From: Prevotella sp.
Lineage (GTDB): Bacteria > Bacteroidota > Bacteroidia > Bacteroidales > Bacteroidaceae
Direction of reading: 5' to 3'
DNA length: 42,468 bases
Assembly: GCA_017395215.1 (NCBI GenBank)
Contig: JAFPVW010000115.1
Span: forward strand, 1 to 42,468
Shown here: positions 15,160-22,663 of the stretch, piece by piece
Numbering within the stretch: the stretch's first letter is position 1
Layout: each line of letters begins with the position of its first letter
Notes under the pieces: model-generated
The model's database searches: none
The model's input: only the letters and a program-made list of their open reading frames with translations
Told to the model about the DNA's origin: nothing
Translations under genes and position numbers: made by a program

Positions 15160-17052
15160 ATGGCACAGACAAATCTATTCGGAAACAGCGTACCCACACT
15201 GCCCAACCTCGTGCTCGAAGAGCCTACTGCCGACCAATGGGTTGCCATCACCGACTTCCTGGAAAGCCGCTCCACCAAGAACCAGCTGCTCAACTACGCC
15301 GGAGCGCTCGCCCCATGGTTAAGCCAGTACGGCAAGGTGATGCGCACTACCAGAAACGGCCGCGTCGTAGAAGCTACAGAAGCCATGCTGATGTCGAAAT
15401 CCAACTCCACGAAACGTAACATCGCCCAAGGGCTGGCCCTCGTCCTGGCCAGCGAACAGAACTTGAAGATGTATGTCGACTCGATGAGCCAAGAACTACA
15501 AGAGCTGTGGCGCACGCTGCTCTTTAAGCTGTTTGTCACCCAGAAGGAAGCCAAACAGATACTCAAGACCACCAGCGACCTGTTCGGTCAGCAGCGTTCG
15601 TACTATTACTATAGCGACAATATTGTCTGGAACAAGCGCGAGTTTGGCTGGTTCACTACCGGCAACTTCCGCTCCGCCGAGGTGGGGCGCTATGGCTACC
15701 GCGACTATGAGGCCTACATCACCGTCAGTCCGGCCATTCACGCCCTCTTCCTGCCCGTCTTCTTCCCGGAGACCTTTGACCAGGAGGTAGGGCTCAACAA
15801 TCTGCCCGAAGGGCACTACCGCACCATCAATCTCGAGGCTGACAGCTACGCCCATTACCAGCTCTTTTGCGGCCTCTATCAGCAAGGCGAGTTTCCCCTG
15901 AAGAAGAAAGGTGTAGGCACCGCCGACATGAAGCGGGCCCAGAAGAAATTGTCACTGGCTGAGTTCTTCCCTGGCGACACGACGGAGTTCCGCACCAACC
16001 TCCGCGCCTTCTCCTATATGCAGCTGCTGACCCTTGCCAAGCAGTTCCTAATCAAGGGCGGCAACCCCACGTACGAACAAACGGTGCGTCAGTTGCTAGG
16101 TGAGTTTTCCCATCTCCACTTCTGGTTAGTCGGCCTGCTCTATCCGCACATCAAGGGACTGCGCCAGCAGATGACCGAATACGGCCGGCACGGCAAACTC
16201 TGCAACACCATGTTCACTTGGCTTCGCGAAGAGCCTGACCGCTGGGTGAGCATACGCGACATCTACCTGAAAATCTATGGCATCGAGAACGGTGATAACA
16301 CCCAGCGCTTCACCACGCTCGTCTTCCACCCCAACGACGAGCAGTCGAGCACGCAGATGACCAATGAGTACACGGGCAACACCATTGCCGCCAACAGCTA
16401 TGCGATGGAGTTCGGCTACACGGGCCTGCAGATGTGTGCCTTCCTTTTGGCCAGCGTCGGCGCTGCCGAGATTGCCATCAACGAGGACAAGAACCCAGGA
16501 TTGTCGCCCTTCGATTCGCTTGAGTTCATCCGCCTGACGCCCTTAGGCCGATACGCCCTCGACCTGACCGACGAATACGAAGCACCCGAGCAGGAGCACG
16601 TCGCCTACTTCGAGCTCGACCCTGAGCGGCTCATCATCCGCTCGCTCGTCGAGCCCAACCCTTATGCCCAGCTGCTGATGGACACCTCGCACGCTATCTC
16701 CCGAAACCGCTTCGAGACGTCGGCCCTCTCGTTCCTCGCCAGCTGCCACACCAAGGCCGACGTGGAGTCGAAAATCAAGATCTTCCGCCAGTTCATATCC
16801 AGCGACCTGCCCCCGCTTTGGGAGCAGTTCTTCAAATCGCTGCTCCAGCACTGTCACCCGCTGAAGGAAGACAAGACTGCCTACAAGCGCTACACCCTCG
16901 ACCCTGAGAACCGCGACCTCATCCAGCTCATCACCACCGACCCCGCACTGCGCCAGCTGGTCATCCGCGCCGAGGGCTACCGCATCATGGTTAAGAACGA
17001 CGACCTCAAGAAGTTCGAAACTCAACTCAAAAAGCACGGCTACCTGTTATGA
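15160..17052 (+). CDS. Conserved-looking protein, possible helicase-associated (XPB/Ssl2 N-terminal-like) domain
   Basis: A 630-aa soluble protein I do not recognise with certainty. The C-terminal part (about 470-630), with a basic Leu-rich segment, a FELDPERLIIRSL strand, a region rich in SRNRFETSALSFLA and a final LVIRAEGYRIMV followed by DDLKKFETQLKKHGYL, resembles the XPB/Ssl2 N-terminal-like domain that accompanies helicases in bacteria. The middle (about 360-400) could be a winged helix. It lies seven bases after the SNF2 gene and overlaps the next gene by four bases, so it is probably a partner of that helicase. The domain call rests on pattern memory and needs a profile search. Confidence 0.6.
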   Translation: MAQTNLFGNSVPTLPNLVLEEPTADQWVAITDFLESRSTKNQLLNYAGALAPWLSQYGKVMRTTRNGRVVEATEAMLMSKSNSTKRNIAQGLALVLASEQNLKMYVDSMSQELQELWRTLLFKLFVTQKEAKQILKTTSDLFGQQRSYYYYSDNIVWNKREFGWFTTGNFRSAEVGRYGYRDYEAYITVSPAIHALFLPVFFPETFDQEVGLNNLPEGHYRTINLEADSYAHYQLFCGLYQQGEFPLKKKGVGTADMKRAQKKLSLAEFFPGDTTEFRTNLRAFSYMQLLTLAKQFLIKGGNPTYEQTVRQLLGEFSHLHFWLVGLLYPHIKGLRQQMTEYGRHGKLCNTMFTWLREEPDRWVSIRDIYLKIYGIENGDNTQRFTTLVFHPNDEQSSTQMTNEYTGNTIAANSYAMEFGYTGLQMCAFLLASVGAAEIAINEDKNPGLSPFDSLEFIRLTPLGRYALDLTDEYEAPEQEHVAYFELDPERLIIRSLVEPNPYAQLLMDTSHAISRNRFETSALSFLASCHTKADVESKIKIFRQFISSDLPPLWEQFFKSLLQHCHPLKEDKTAYKRYTLDPENRDLIQLITTDPALRQLVIRAEGYRIMVKNDDLKKFETQLKKHGYLL

Positions 17053-18014
17053 AGAACGCTCTTACGCTCATCCTGCTCTGTCTCCCCTATGCTGCGACAC
17101 TGTCGCAGCCATCCCTCCCAGCGGCTGTCGAACCCCTGCTTACTTCGACATGGGGCCAGCGCGCACCTTACAACTTCATGTGCCCGCTGAAGACACCGAC
17201 GCCCTGGGGCGGCTATCAGCCCGACGAGCAGCACTGCCGCGTGGGCTGTGTAGCGGTGGCTATGGGGCAGATTATGCGCTACCACCAATGGCCCGCTCAA
17301 GGCGAGGGCAGCAACAGCGTCGTCTACCCCGTTCTCAGCACCAGCGCCAACACCTTCAGCGTGGATTTCTCAGAGGCACGCTACGACTGGGACAACATGA
17401 TTGACGACTACAGCGGCGACTACACCGAAGCCGAAGGGCGCGCCGTGGCTGAGCTGCTCTACCACTGCGCCGTGGCCAGCAACATGCTGTTCGAGAAGAC
17501 TTTCTCGTTCTCCACCAACTTCACGGCGGGCGACGCTCTCGTGAAATACTTCCACTACGACGGCAGCAGGATGCAGACCCGCATGCGCAGCGACTACAGC
17601 CGCAGCGAGTGGCTACAGATGATTCGCGAGGAACTGTCCGCCGGCCGCCCCATCTTCTACGAGGCCATCAGCATCAGTCTCACCGAGGGCGTCTACGCCC
17701 ACTCGTTCGTCATCGACGGCTACAACGCCGACGGGCTGGTTCACGTCAACTGGGGCTGGTACGGCCACGAGGACGGCTACTACGACATCGACCTGCTCGA
17801 CCCGCCGGGCTATCAGTTCAACTTCTACCAGGACATGATTGTCGGCATTCAGCCCACCGGTCACGACACGGGCATCACCGACCACCACGCCACCACGCCG
17901 TCGGCCAATGTCTATACGCCCGACGGTCGCCTCGTCCGCGCCGATGCCACTTCGCTCGACGGTCTGCCCCGTGGCCTATACATCTGGAAAGGCAAAAAAG
18001 TAATGGTCAGATAA
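17049..18014 (+). CDS. C10-family (streptopain-like) secreted cysteine protease
   Basis: A 321-aa protein with an N-terminal signal peptide (about 1-19). The C10 active site is present: catalytic Cys C67 in VGCVAVAMGQIMRYHQWP and catalytic His H218 in YAHSFVIDGYN, followed by the HVNWGWYG motif. It lacks a long pro-domain, so the mature catalytic domain starts close to the signal peptide. The C-terminal ~35 residues (VYTPDGRLV to GLYIWKGKKVMVR) resemble a short Por-type sorting tail. The ATG overlaps the upstream stop as ATGA. An exported protease inside an operon with a SNF2 helicase and an AlkD-like protein is unexpected. Confidence 0.9.
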   Translation: MKNALTLILLCLPYAATLSQPSLPAAVEPLLTSTWGQRAPYNFMCPLKTPTPWGGYQPDEQHCRVGCVAVAMGQIMRYHQWPAQGEGSNSVVYPVLSTSANTFSVDFSEARYDWDNMIDDYSGDYTEAEGRAVAELLYHCAVASNMLFEKTFSFSTNFTAGDALVKYFHYDGSRMQTRMRSDYSRSEWLQMIREELSAGRPIFYEAISISLTEGVYAHSFVIDGYNADGLVHVNWGWYGHEDGYYDIDLLDPPGYQFNFYQDMIVGIQPTGHDTGITDHHATTPSANVYTPDGRLVRADATSLDGLPRGLYIWKGKKVMVR

Positions 18015-18857
18015 ATGATGACAGCTCAAGATATCATTCACTATATGGAGTCGCAGCGCAACGAGCAACAGCGCACGATTCTCATGAGGTTCTTCAAGAC
18101 AGGCCCCGGCGAGTATGGCTTTGGCGACGAGTTCCTCGGCCTGAAAGTGCCGCAGACGCGGGAGGTAGTAAGAAGTGTGGCTTCCGACTTCCCATTAGAG
18201 GAAGTGCCCCGGCTGCTGGACTCACGCTGGCACGAGGTGCGCCTTTGCGGACTGCTGATTCTCGTGGCAAAGTTTGAGAAACTGGCCACGAAGCGGCTGG
18301 AGAACAATGCTGAGGCCATTGCCACGCGCGACGACATTGTGACGATGTACCTGCAGCATGCTGAGCGCGCCAACAACTGGGACCTCGTCGACCTGTCGGT
18401 CCACAAGATTCTCGGCCACTGGCTGCTGCTGCCAACAAACCTGGGCGACCGTAGCTATAAGATGGAGGTGCTCGACGGACTGGCTGCCAGTCCCTGTCTG
18501 TGGAAGCAGCGCATGAGCATCGTCTGCTCATGGAAGACGTCGCAGCAGGGAGACCCGTCGTGGTGTCTGCGCTACGCTGAAATCCATCTGCACCATCCCC
18601 ACGACCTCATGCACAAAGCCGTCGGCTGGATGCTTCGTGAGATGGGGTCGCGCGTCAGCATGGACCTTCTGCGCGAGTTCCTGCGTCAGCACGCGCACGA
18701 GATGCCCCGTACCATGCTCCGATACGCCATCGAAAAGATGGCCGACAGTGAGCGCAAGAAGTGGATGAAAAATCCGTCACATCCATCACCAAGCAGTAAT
18801 TATACTGATAGTCAGCGACTTACGGTGGTGACGGATAGTGTGACGGATGACGGATGA
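18015..18857 (+). CDS. AlkD-like DNA alkylation repair protein with element-derived tail
   Basis: A 280-aa HEAT-like repeat protein of the DNA alkylation repair (AlkD) family, which excises cationic alkylated bases. Typical segments are FFKTGPGEYGFGDEFLGL near the start, HEVRLCGLLILVAKFE, NNWDLVDLSVHKILGHWL and HKAVGWMLREMG. It follows the C10 protease without a gap. From about residue 254 (codon 18774 onward) the reading enters inverted-repeat element 2, so the last ~27 residues, rich in Ser, Thr and Asp, are encoded by repeat words rather than by the family domain. The original end of the gene seems to have been replaced by the element. Confidence 0.88.
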   Translation: MMTAQDIIHYMESQRNEQQRTILMRFFKTGPGEYGFGDEFLGLKVPQTREVVRSVASDFPLEEVPRLLDSRWHEVRLCGLLILVAKFEKLATKRLENNAEAIATRDDIVTMYLQHAERANNWDLVDLSVHKILGHWLLLPTNLGDRSYKMEVLDGLAASPCLWKQRMSIVCSWKTSQQGDPSWCLRYAEIHLHHPHDLMHKAVGWMLREMGSRVSMDLLREFLRQHAHEMPRTMLRYAIEKMADSERKKWMKNPSHPSPSSNYTDSQRLTVVTDSVTDDG

Positions 18858-19071
18858 AACACGCTGTATGATATACACTGTCCTTCTACGACAACTGAGC
18901 AAGTCGGGAGATTATTCACGGCCCGTGAATCTTTGTTCACGTAGGGTGAACAATGAGGCCAAGCCACAAGCCAACAATGAAATAGTGCATCCGTCACCCA
19001 TCACGCCATCCGTCACCACCATAAATGGCAGAATATCACCACGTTAGACAAACGGTGACGGAATGACGGAT
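18772..19071. repeat. Inverted-repeat element 2 (outer arms, iterated inner arms, hairpin core)
   Basis: Same design as element 1 with different words. Outer arms are 18772-18790 and 19054-19071 (ATCCGTCA...TCACC and its inverse with one gap). Inner arms 18824-18856 and 18988-19020 are 33 bases each and match at 29 of 33 positions in inverted orientation; they are built from the word GTGACGGAT repeated about 12 bp apart. The core has two hairpins: ATTCACG/CGTGAAT (18914-18930) and TTGTTCAC/GTGAACAA (18933-18953). It overlaps the 3' end of the AlkD-like gene. The 232-bp gap 18858-19089 holds only this element. Confidence 0.8.
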
Positions 19072-19089
19072 AAAAGAAAAAAACAAAGT

Positions 19090-19725
19090 ATGACACCAAA
19101 AGAACTACGTAACCAGCGGCTGGCAGAGCGAATCATCAAGAGCCTGAAGCGCCGCAACATGGAAGCCTTCTACTGCCCGACGGCAGCAGAGGCAGTAAGT
19201 AAAGTATCGGAACTGATAGCTGATGGAAGCAGCGTCACCTGGGGCGGCTCAATGACCATCCGCGACATGGGCATACCTCAGGCTCTGAGGGAGCGCGGAA
19301 CGCTGGAGGTGCTCGATCGCGACCTCGTGACCGACCGCGACGAGGTGGTTAAAATCTACGAGCGGGCCTTCACGGCCGACGTCTACCTGTCGAGCGCCAA
19401 CGCCCTCTCGGAGGACGGCGTCATCGTGAACATCGACGGCAACGGCAACCGCGTGGCCGCCATCACGTGGGGTCCGAAGATGGTCATCTTCGTCGTCGGT
19501 CTGAACAAGGTGGCGCAGACCGTTGAGGCCGCCCTGCAGCGTGCCCGAAGCACGGCTTCGCCTATCAATGCCGCCCGCTTCGACATCAAAACGCCCTGTC
19601 AGGTAGACGGCGTCTGCCACAACTGCAATTCGCCCGAGAGCATTTGCAACTACGTCCACTTCCTGCGCAATTCGCCCCATGGCCGCCACACCGTCGTACT
19701 TGTCGGCGAGGACGTCGGGTACTAA
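19090..19725 (+). CDS. LUD-domain (lactate utilisation type) protein
   Basis: A 211-aa LUD/DUF162 protein, a family that includes LutC and other oxidoreductase subunits. Signatures are VTWGGSMTIRDMG, VNIDGNGNRVAAITWGPKMVIFVVG and INAARFDIKTPC, with a Cys-rich end (CQVDGVCHNCNSPESIC) that might bind metal. The single-gene form in Bacteroidetes is of unknown role. I start at ATG 19090 (MTPKELRNQR) because a longer reading from ATG 19063 would take nine codons from the end of inverted-repeat element 2. No clear promoter box was seen. Confidence 0.88.
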   Translation: MTPKELRNQRLAERIIKSLKRRNMEAFYCPTAAEAVSKVSELIADGSSVTWGGSMTIRDMGIPQALRERGTLEVLDRDLVTDRDEVVKIYERAFTADVYLSSANALSEDGVIVNIDGNGNRVAAITWGPKMVIFVVGLNKVAQTVEAALQRARSTASPINAARFDIKTPCQVDGVCHNCNSPESICNYVHFLRNSPHGRHTVVLVGEDVGY

Positions 19726-19765
19726 CGGGGAAAAACCAGCAGTAAGAAATTAAAACGCCTATTTC

Positions 19766-19797
19766 TTTGGTTTTTTGCTCAGATTGCAGTACCTTTG
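19766..19797 (+). promoter_or_regulatory. Promoter of ychF
   Basis: TTTG at 19766-19769 and TACCTTTG at 19790-19797, spaced 20 bp, match the -33/-7 consensus. The ATG at 19827 follows 29 bp later, which rules out a longer upstream start. Confidence 0.8.
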
Positions 19798-19826
19798 CAC
19801 ACGAAATAAACGTTTATAAAAGAATA

Positions 19827-20927
19827 ATGGCATTAAAATGTGGTATTGTGGGACTGCCGAACGTCGGCAAGTCCACATTGTTCAACTGCTTGTCGAGTGC
19901 GAAGGCACAGGCAGCAAACTTTCCGTTTTGTACTATCGAGCCGAACGTGGGCGTCATCACCGTGCCCGACGAGCGGCTGACGAAGTTAGCAGAGTTGGTA
20001 CACCCCGGCCGCATCGTTCCCGCCACGTGCGAAATCGTCGATATAGCCGGCCTGGTGAAGGGTGCATCGAAGGGTGAGGGCTTGGGAAACAAGTTCCTCG
20101 GAAACATCCGCGAGACTGATGCCATCATCCACGTGCTCCGTTGCTTCGAGGACGAGAACATCACCCACGTCGACGGCACCATCGACCCCATCCGCGACAA
20201 GGAAATCATCGACACCGAGCTGCAGCTGAAGGACCTCGAGACCATTGAGAGCCGGCTGGCCAAGACCGAGAAGGCCGCTGCCGCAGGCAACAAGGAAGCC
20301 AAGGTGGAAGTCAGCGTGCTGAAGGCTTACAAGGAGGCACTCGACCAGGGCAAGAACGCCCGCGTGGTGGAGTTCGAGTCGAAGGACGAGCAGGACTGTG
20401 CCCGCCAGCTGTTCCTGCTGACGTCGAAGCCCGTGCTCTACGTCTGCAACGTCGGCGAACAGGATGCCAAGGACGGCAACGACTTTACCCGTAGGGTAGG
20501 GGAGCTGGCCCGGGAAGAGGGTGCCGAGATGATGGTCATCGCCGCGAAGACGGAGGAGGATATTGCCGAACTGGAGTCATACGAGGACAAGCAGCTCTTT
20601 TTGGAGGAGCTGGGTCTGGAGGAGAGCGGCGTGAACCGACTCATCAAGAAGGCCTACGCCCTGCTGAACCTGGAGACGTTCATCACCGCCGGCGAGATGG
20701 AGGTGAAGGCGTGGACCTACAAGAAGGGCTGGAAGGCCCCGCAGTTCGCAGGCGTCATCCACACCGACTTCGAGAAAGGATTTATCCGCGCTGAGGTCAT
20801 CAAGTACGACGACTACATCCACTACGGCTCCGAGGCCGCCGTCCGCGAGGCCGGCCGTCTGGCCGTCGAGGGTAAGGACTACGTTGTCCAGGACGGCGAC
20901 ATCATGCACTTCCGATTCAACGTGTAA
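19827..20927 (+). CDS. ychF: Ribosome-associated ATPase YchF/Obg-like
   Basis: A 366-aa YchF/OLA1 P-loop protein. G1 is GLPNVGKST (residues 8-16), G3 is DIAGLVKGASKGEGLGNKFL, and the G4 position reads NVGE, the NxxE form that makes this subfamily prefer ATP over GTP. A coiled-coil insertion (about 125-160) and the C-terminal TGS domain (about 280-366, ending GDIMHFRFNV) are present. Full length for the family. Its stop overlaps the start of the next gene by one base. Confidence 0.97.
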   Translation: MALKCGIVGLPNVGKSTLFNCLSSAKAQAANFPFCTIEPNVGVITVPDERLTKLAELVHPGRIVPATCEIVDIAGLVKGASKGEGLGNKFLGNIRETDAIIHVLRCFEDENITHVDGTIDPIRDKEIIDTELQLKDLETIESRLAKTEKAAAAGNKEAKVEVSVLKAYKEALDQGKNARVVEFESKDEQDCARQLFLLTSKPVLYVCNVGEQDAKDGNDFTRRVGELAREEGAEMMVIAAKTEEDIAELESYEDKQLFLEELGLEESGVNRLIKKAYALLNLETFITAGEMEVKAWTYKKGWKAPQFAGVIHTDFEKGFIRAEVIKYDDYIHYGSEAAVREAGRLAVEGKDYVVQDGDIMHFRFNV

Positions 20928-22558
20928 TGTATAGGCTCCTCGCCCTCTGTTGGCTGTACTGCGGCGTTGCCGCAGCCTTCGCTCAATGTCCTGAATCGAA
21001 ACTGCAGATAGAGCGTCTGCCCAATCTGCAGATTCCCCGCGCCGACCCCTCCGTGTTTGTGGTCAATGGCGAGCCGACAGTGGTGGGAGGTCATACTGAC
21101 GGCTTTGTGCCAACGGCCACGGCCGAATACTACAGTGACGGCGAGTGGCATCTATTGGAGACAGTCTATCCGCACGACCACGGCTTCAGTGTGCCACTCC
21201 GCTCAGGACAGGTGCTCATAGGTGGCGGCCACAGCGAACCGCTTGGCATCGGCCACATCTTCTCTGTCGAAATGTACGACCCCGCCCGCCATACCTTCCG
21301 GGGATTCGGCTGCTCAGACCGCAAGCGCTGCTTTGCGACGGGCATAGAACAGGACAGCGGACGGGTCGTCATCACGGGCAACTGGTTCAACGGCGACGGC
21401 ATAGAGCTGTTCGACGGGCAGAAGTACTTCACGCACGTGAAAGATGTGTCGCAGCCGCGCGCTTGTCCCTTTGTACTCCCCGTGGCCGCTGGCGACGCCT
21501 TCATCTTCGGCAACATGGACTATCACGCCGATGCCTTCGACACCGTCATCGTTGACCGTCTGCGGGGCGAACCGCTGCGTGTGCCGCTGTTCGACGAGTG
21601 GAAACCGCTAAGATACCTGACAGAGACGCGCGCCGAAGACTGCCACATCGGCAACCGAGTCTATCTCATTCCCGTCATCAACAGCGACGGGCAGGTGGCC
21701 GTCTGCCACGTCGACTCCACAGGCTTCTCGCTGCTGCCTACAGCCGGCCAAGTACCCATGACGTATCAGGGCGGCGCCATCAACTATTATCACAGTTTCT
21801 ACACAGACCGCCAGGCGCGCCGAGCCTATCTCTTCGGCTACGGCAGCGAGGACGGTCGGCTGTTTGTGCTCGCCGTCGGCTACGACACCACGCCGGCCTC
21901 CCTGACGCTGTACTACACCGACCCGATGGAGCCCCGCGTCTGGACTCACCCCGTGCTGACACCCGACGGCAACCTCCTGATTGCCGGGGGCGCAAAGGTC
22001 AACGCTGACGGCACCGTGGATAATTTCGCACCCGTGGCCACCACGCTGCTACTGTCCTTTGACAGACCACAAGCCGCCAACCAACCAACGACGGTTTGGC
22101 TATGGTTGTTGTTAGCTGCATTGCTGTTGTTGGCGACCGCCGTTACAGTACATTTCTGGCAACGGAAGCCTCTGCCTGTCGAAGAAGATGAAAATGTGGC
22201 CGATTCCGTCGAGGATTCTGCCGCAGACGAGGCTCTTATGCTGCGCATCTGCCAGCTGATGGACGAGGAGCGTCCCTACCTAAACAGCGAACTGAAGATT
22301 GCAGACATGGCCACTTTGTTGGGAACCAATGTCACATACATCTCTAACTGTATCAACAGCCAGAAAGGCTGCTCGTTCATACAGTTCGTCAACGGCTACC
22401 GTATTGACTACGCCAAACAATTACTGCGAAAACATCCCGACAAGAAGATTTCCGAGGTTTGGGCGGCCTCAGGCTTTGCCAACGAAACCTCGTTCTTCCG
22501 TAACTTCAAGGCCCTGACGGGTATGACTCCCAACGAGTGGCGGGCAAAAATCGACTGA
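20927..22558 (+). CDS. Transmembrane sensor-regulator: signal peptide, beta-propeller-like periplasmic part, AraC-type DNA-binding domain
   Basis: A 543-aa protein. Residues 1-19 form a signal peptide; about 20-385 look like kelch-type beta-propeller blades (repeated hydrophobic strand followed by GG and paired aromatic residues, e.g. GQVLIGGGH, NLLIAGGAKV); about 388-411 form one membrane helix; after a Glu/Asp-rich linker, about 445-543 form an AraC/XylS helix-turn-helix pair ending FANETSFFRNFKALTG...P.EW. The DNA-binding domain is thus cytoplasmic and the sensor periplasmic. It is not a hybrid two-component protein: no histidine kinase or receiver is present. Downstream BACON proteins are likely targets. 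Its 3' end is duplicated at 24999-25174. Confidence 0.85.
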   Translation: MYRLLALCWLYCGVAAAFAQCPESKLQIERLPNLQIPRADPSVFVVNGEPTVVGGHTDGFVPTATAEYYSDGEWHLLETVYPHDHGFSVPLRSGQVLIGGGHSEPLGIGHIFSVEMYDPARHTFRGFGCSDRKRCFATGIEQDSGRVVITGNWFNGDGIELFDGQKYFTHVKDVSQPRACPFVLPVAAGDAFIFGNMDYHADAFDTVIVDRLRGEPLRVPLFDEWKPLRYLTETRAEDCHIGNRVYLIPVINSDGQVAVCHVDSTGFSLLPTAGQVPMTYQGGAINYYHSFYTDRQARRAYLFGYGSEDGRLFVLAVGYDTTPASLTLYYTDPMEPRVWTHPVLTPDGNLLIAGGAKVNADGTVDNFAPVATTLLLSFDRPQAANQPTTVWLWLLLAALLLLATAVTVHFWQRKPLPVEEDENVADSVEDSAADEALMLRICQLMDEERPYLNSELKIADMATLLGTNVTYISNCINSQKGCSFIQFVNGYRIDYAKQLLRKHPDKKISEVWAASGFANETSFFRNFKALTGMTPNEWRAKID

Positions 22559-22585
22559 CAAAACGTGAATTGTCAGTCGATTTTT
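22546..22585 (+). terminator. Intrinsic terminator after the regulator gene
   Basis: A perfect 16-bp stem, AAAAATCGACTGACAA (22546-22561) and its complement (22570-22585), with an 8-nt loop and a T-rich 3' arm. It overlaps the stop codon of the regulator. Confidence 0.88.
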
Positions 22586-22618
22586 CTGTTTTGTAAGTCC
22601 TTTAACAGCTACATTTCG

Positions 22619-22626
22619 TATATTTG
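22619..22626 (+). promoter_or_regulatory. Promoter -7 box of the BACON lipoprotein gene
   Basis: TATATTTG fits TAnnTTTG and lies 37 bp before the ATG at 22664. The same box occurs at 25235-25242 in the duplicated copy. Confidence 0.7.
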
Positions 22627-22663
22627 CGGGCAGATTTACATATCAATTTTAAGAAAATAAACT

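Larger units (their letters stand above)
22383..22636 (+). repeat. 254-bp direct repeat, copy 1 (3' end of regulator, terminator, promoter)
   Basis: This segment recurs at 24999-25252 at a constant offset of 2616 bp without gaps. By eye 5 of 176 coding positions and about 12 of the 78 following positions differ. It covers the last 58 codons of the AraC-type regulator, the terminator and the -7 box TATATTTG. Confidence 0.92.

Noticed and set aside
19063-19089. Earlier ATG for the LUD gene
   Set aside because: The added nine codons are derived from the right end of element 2, and the family normally starts with the sequence at 19090.
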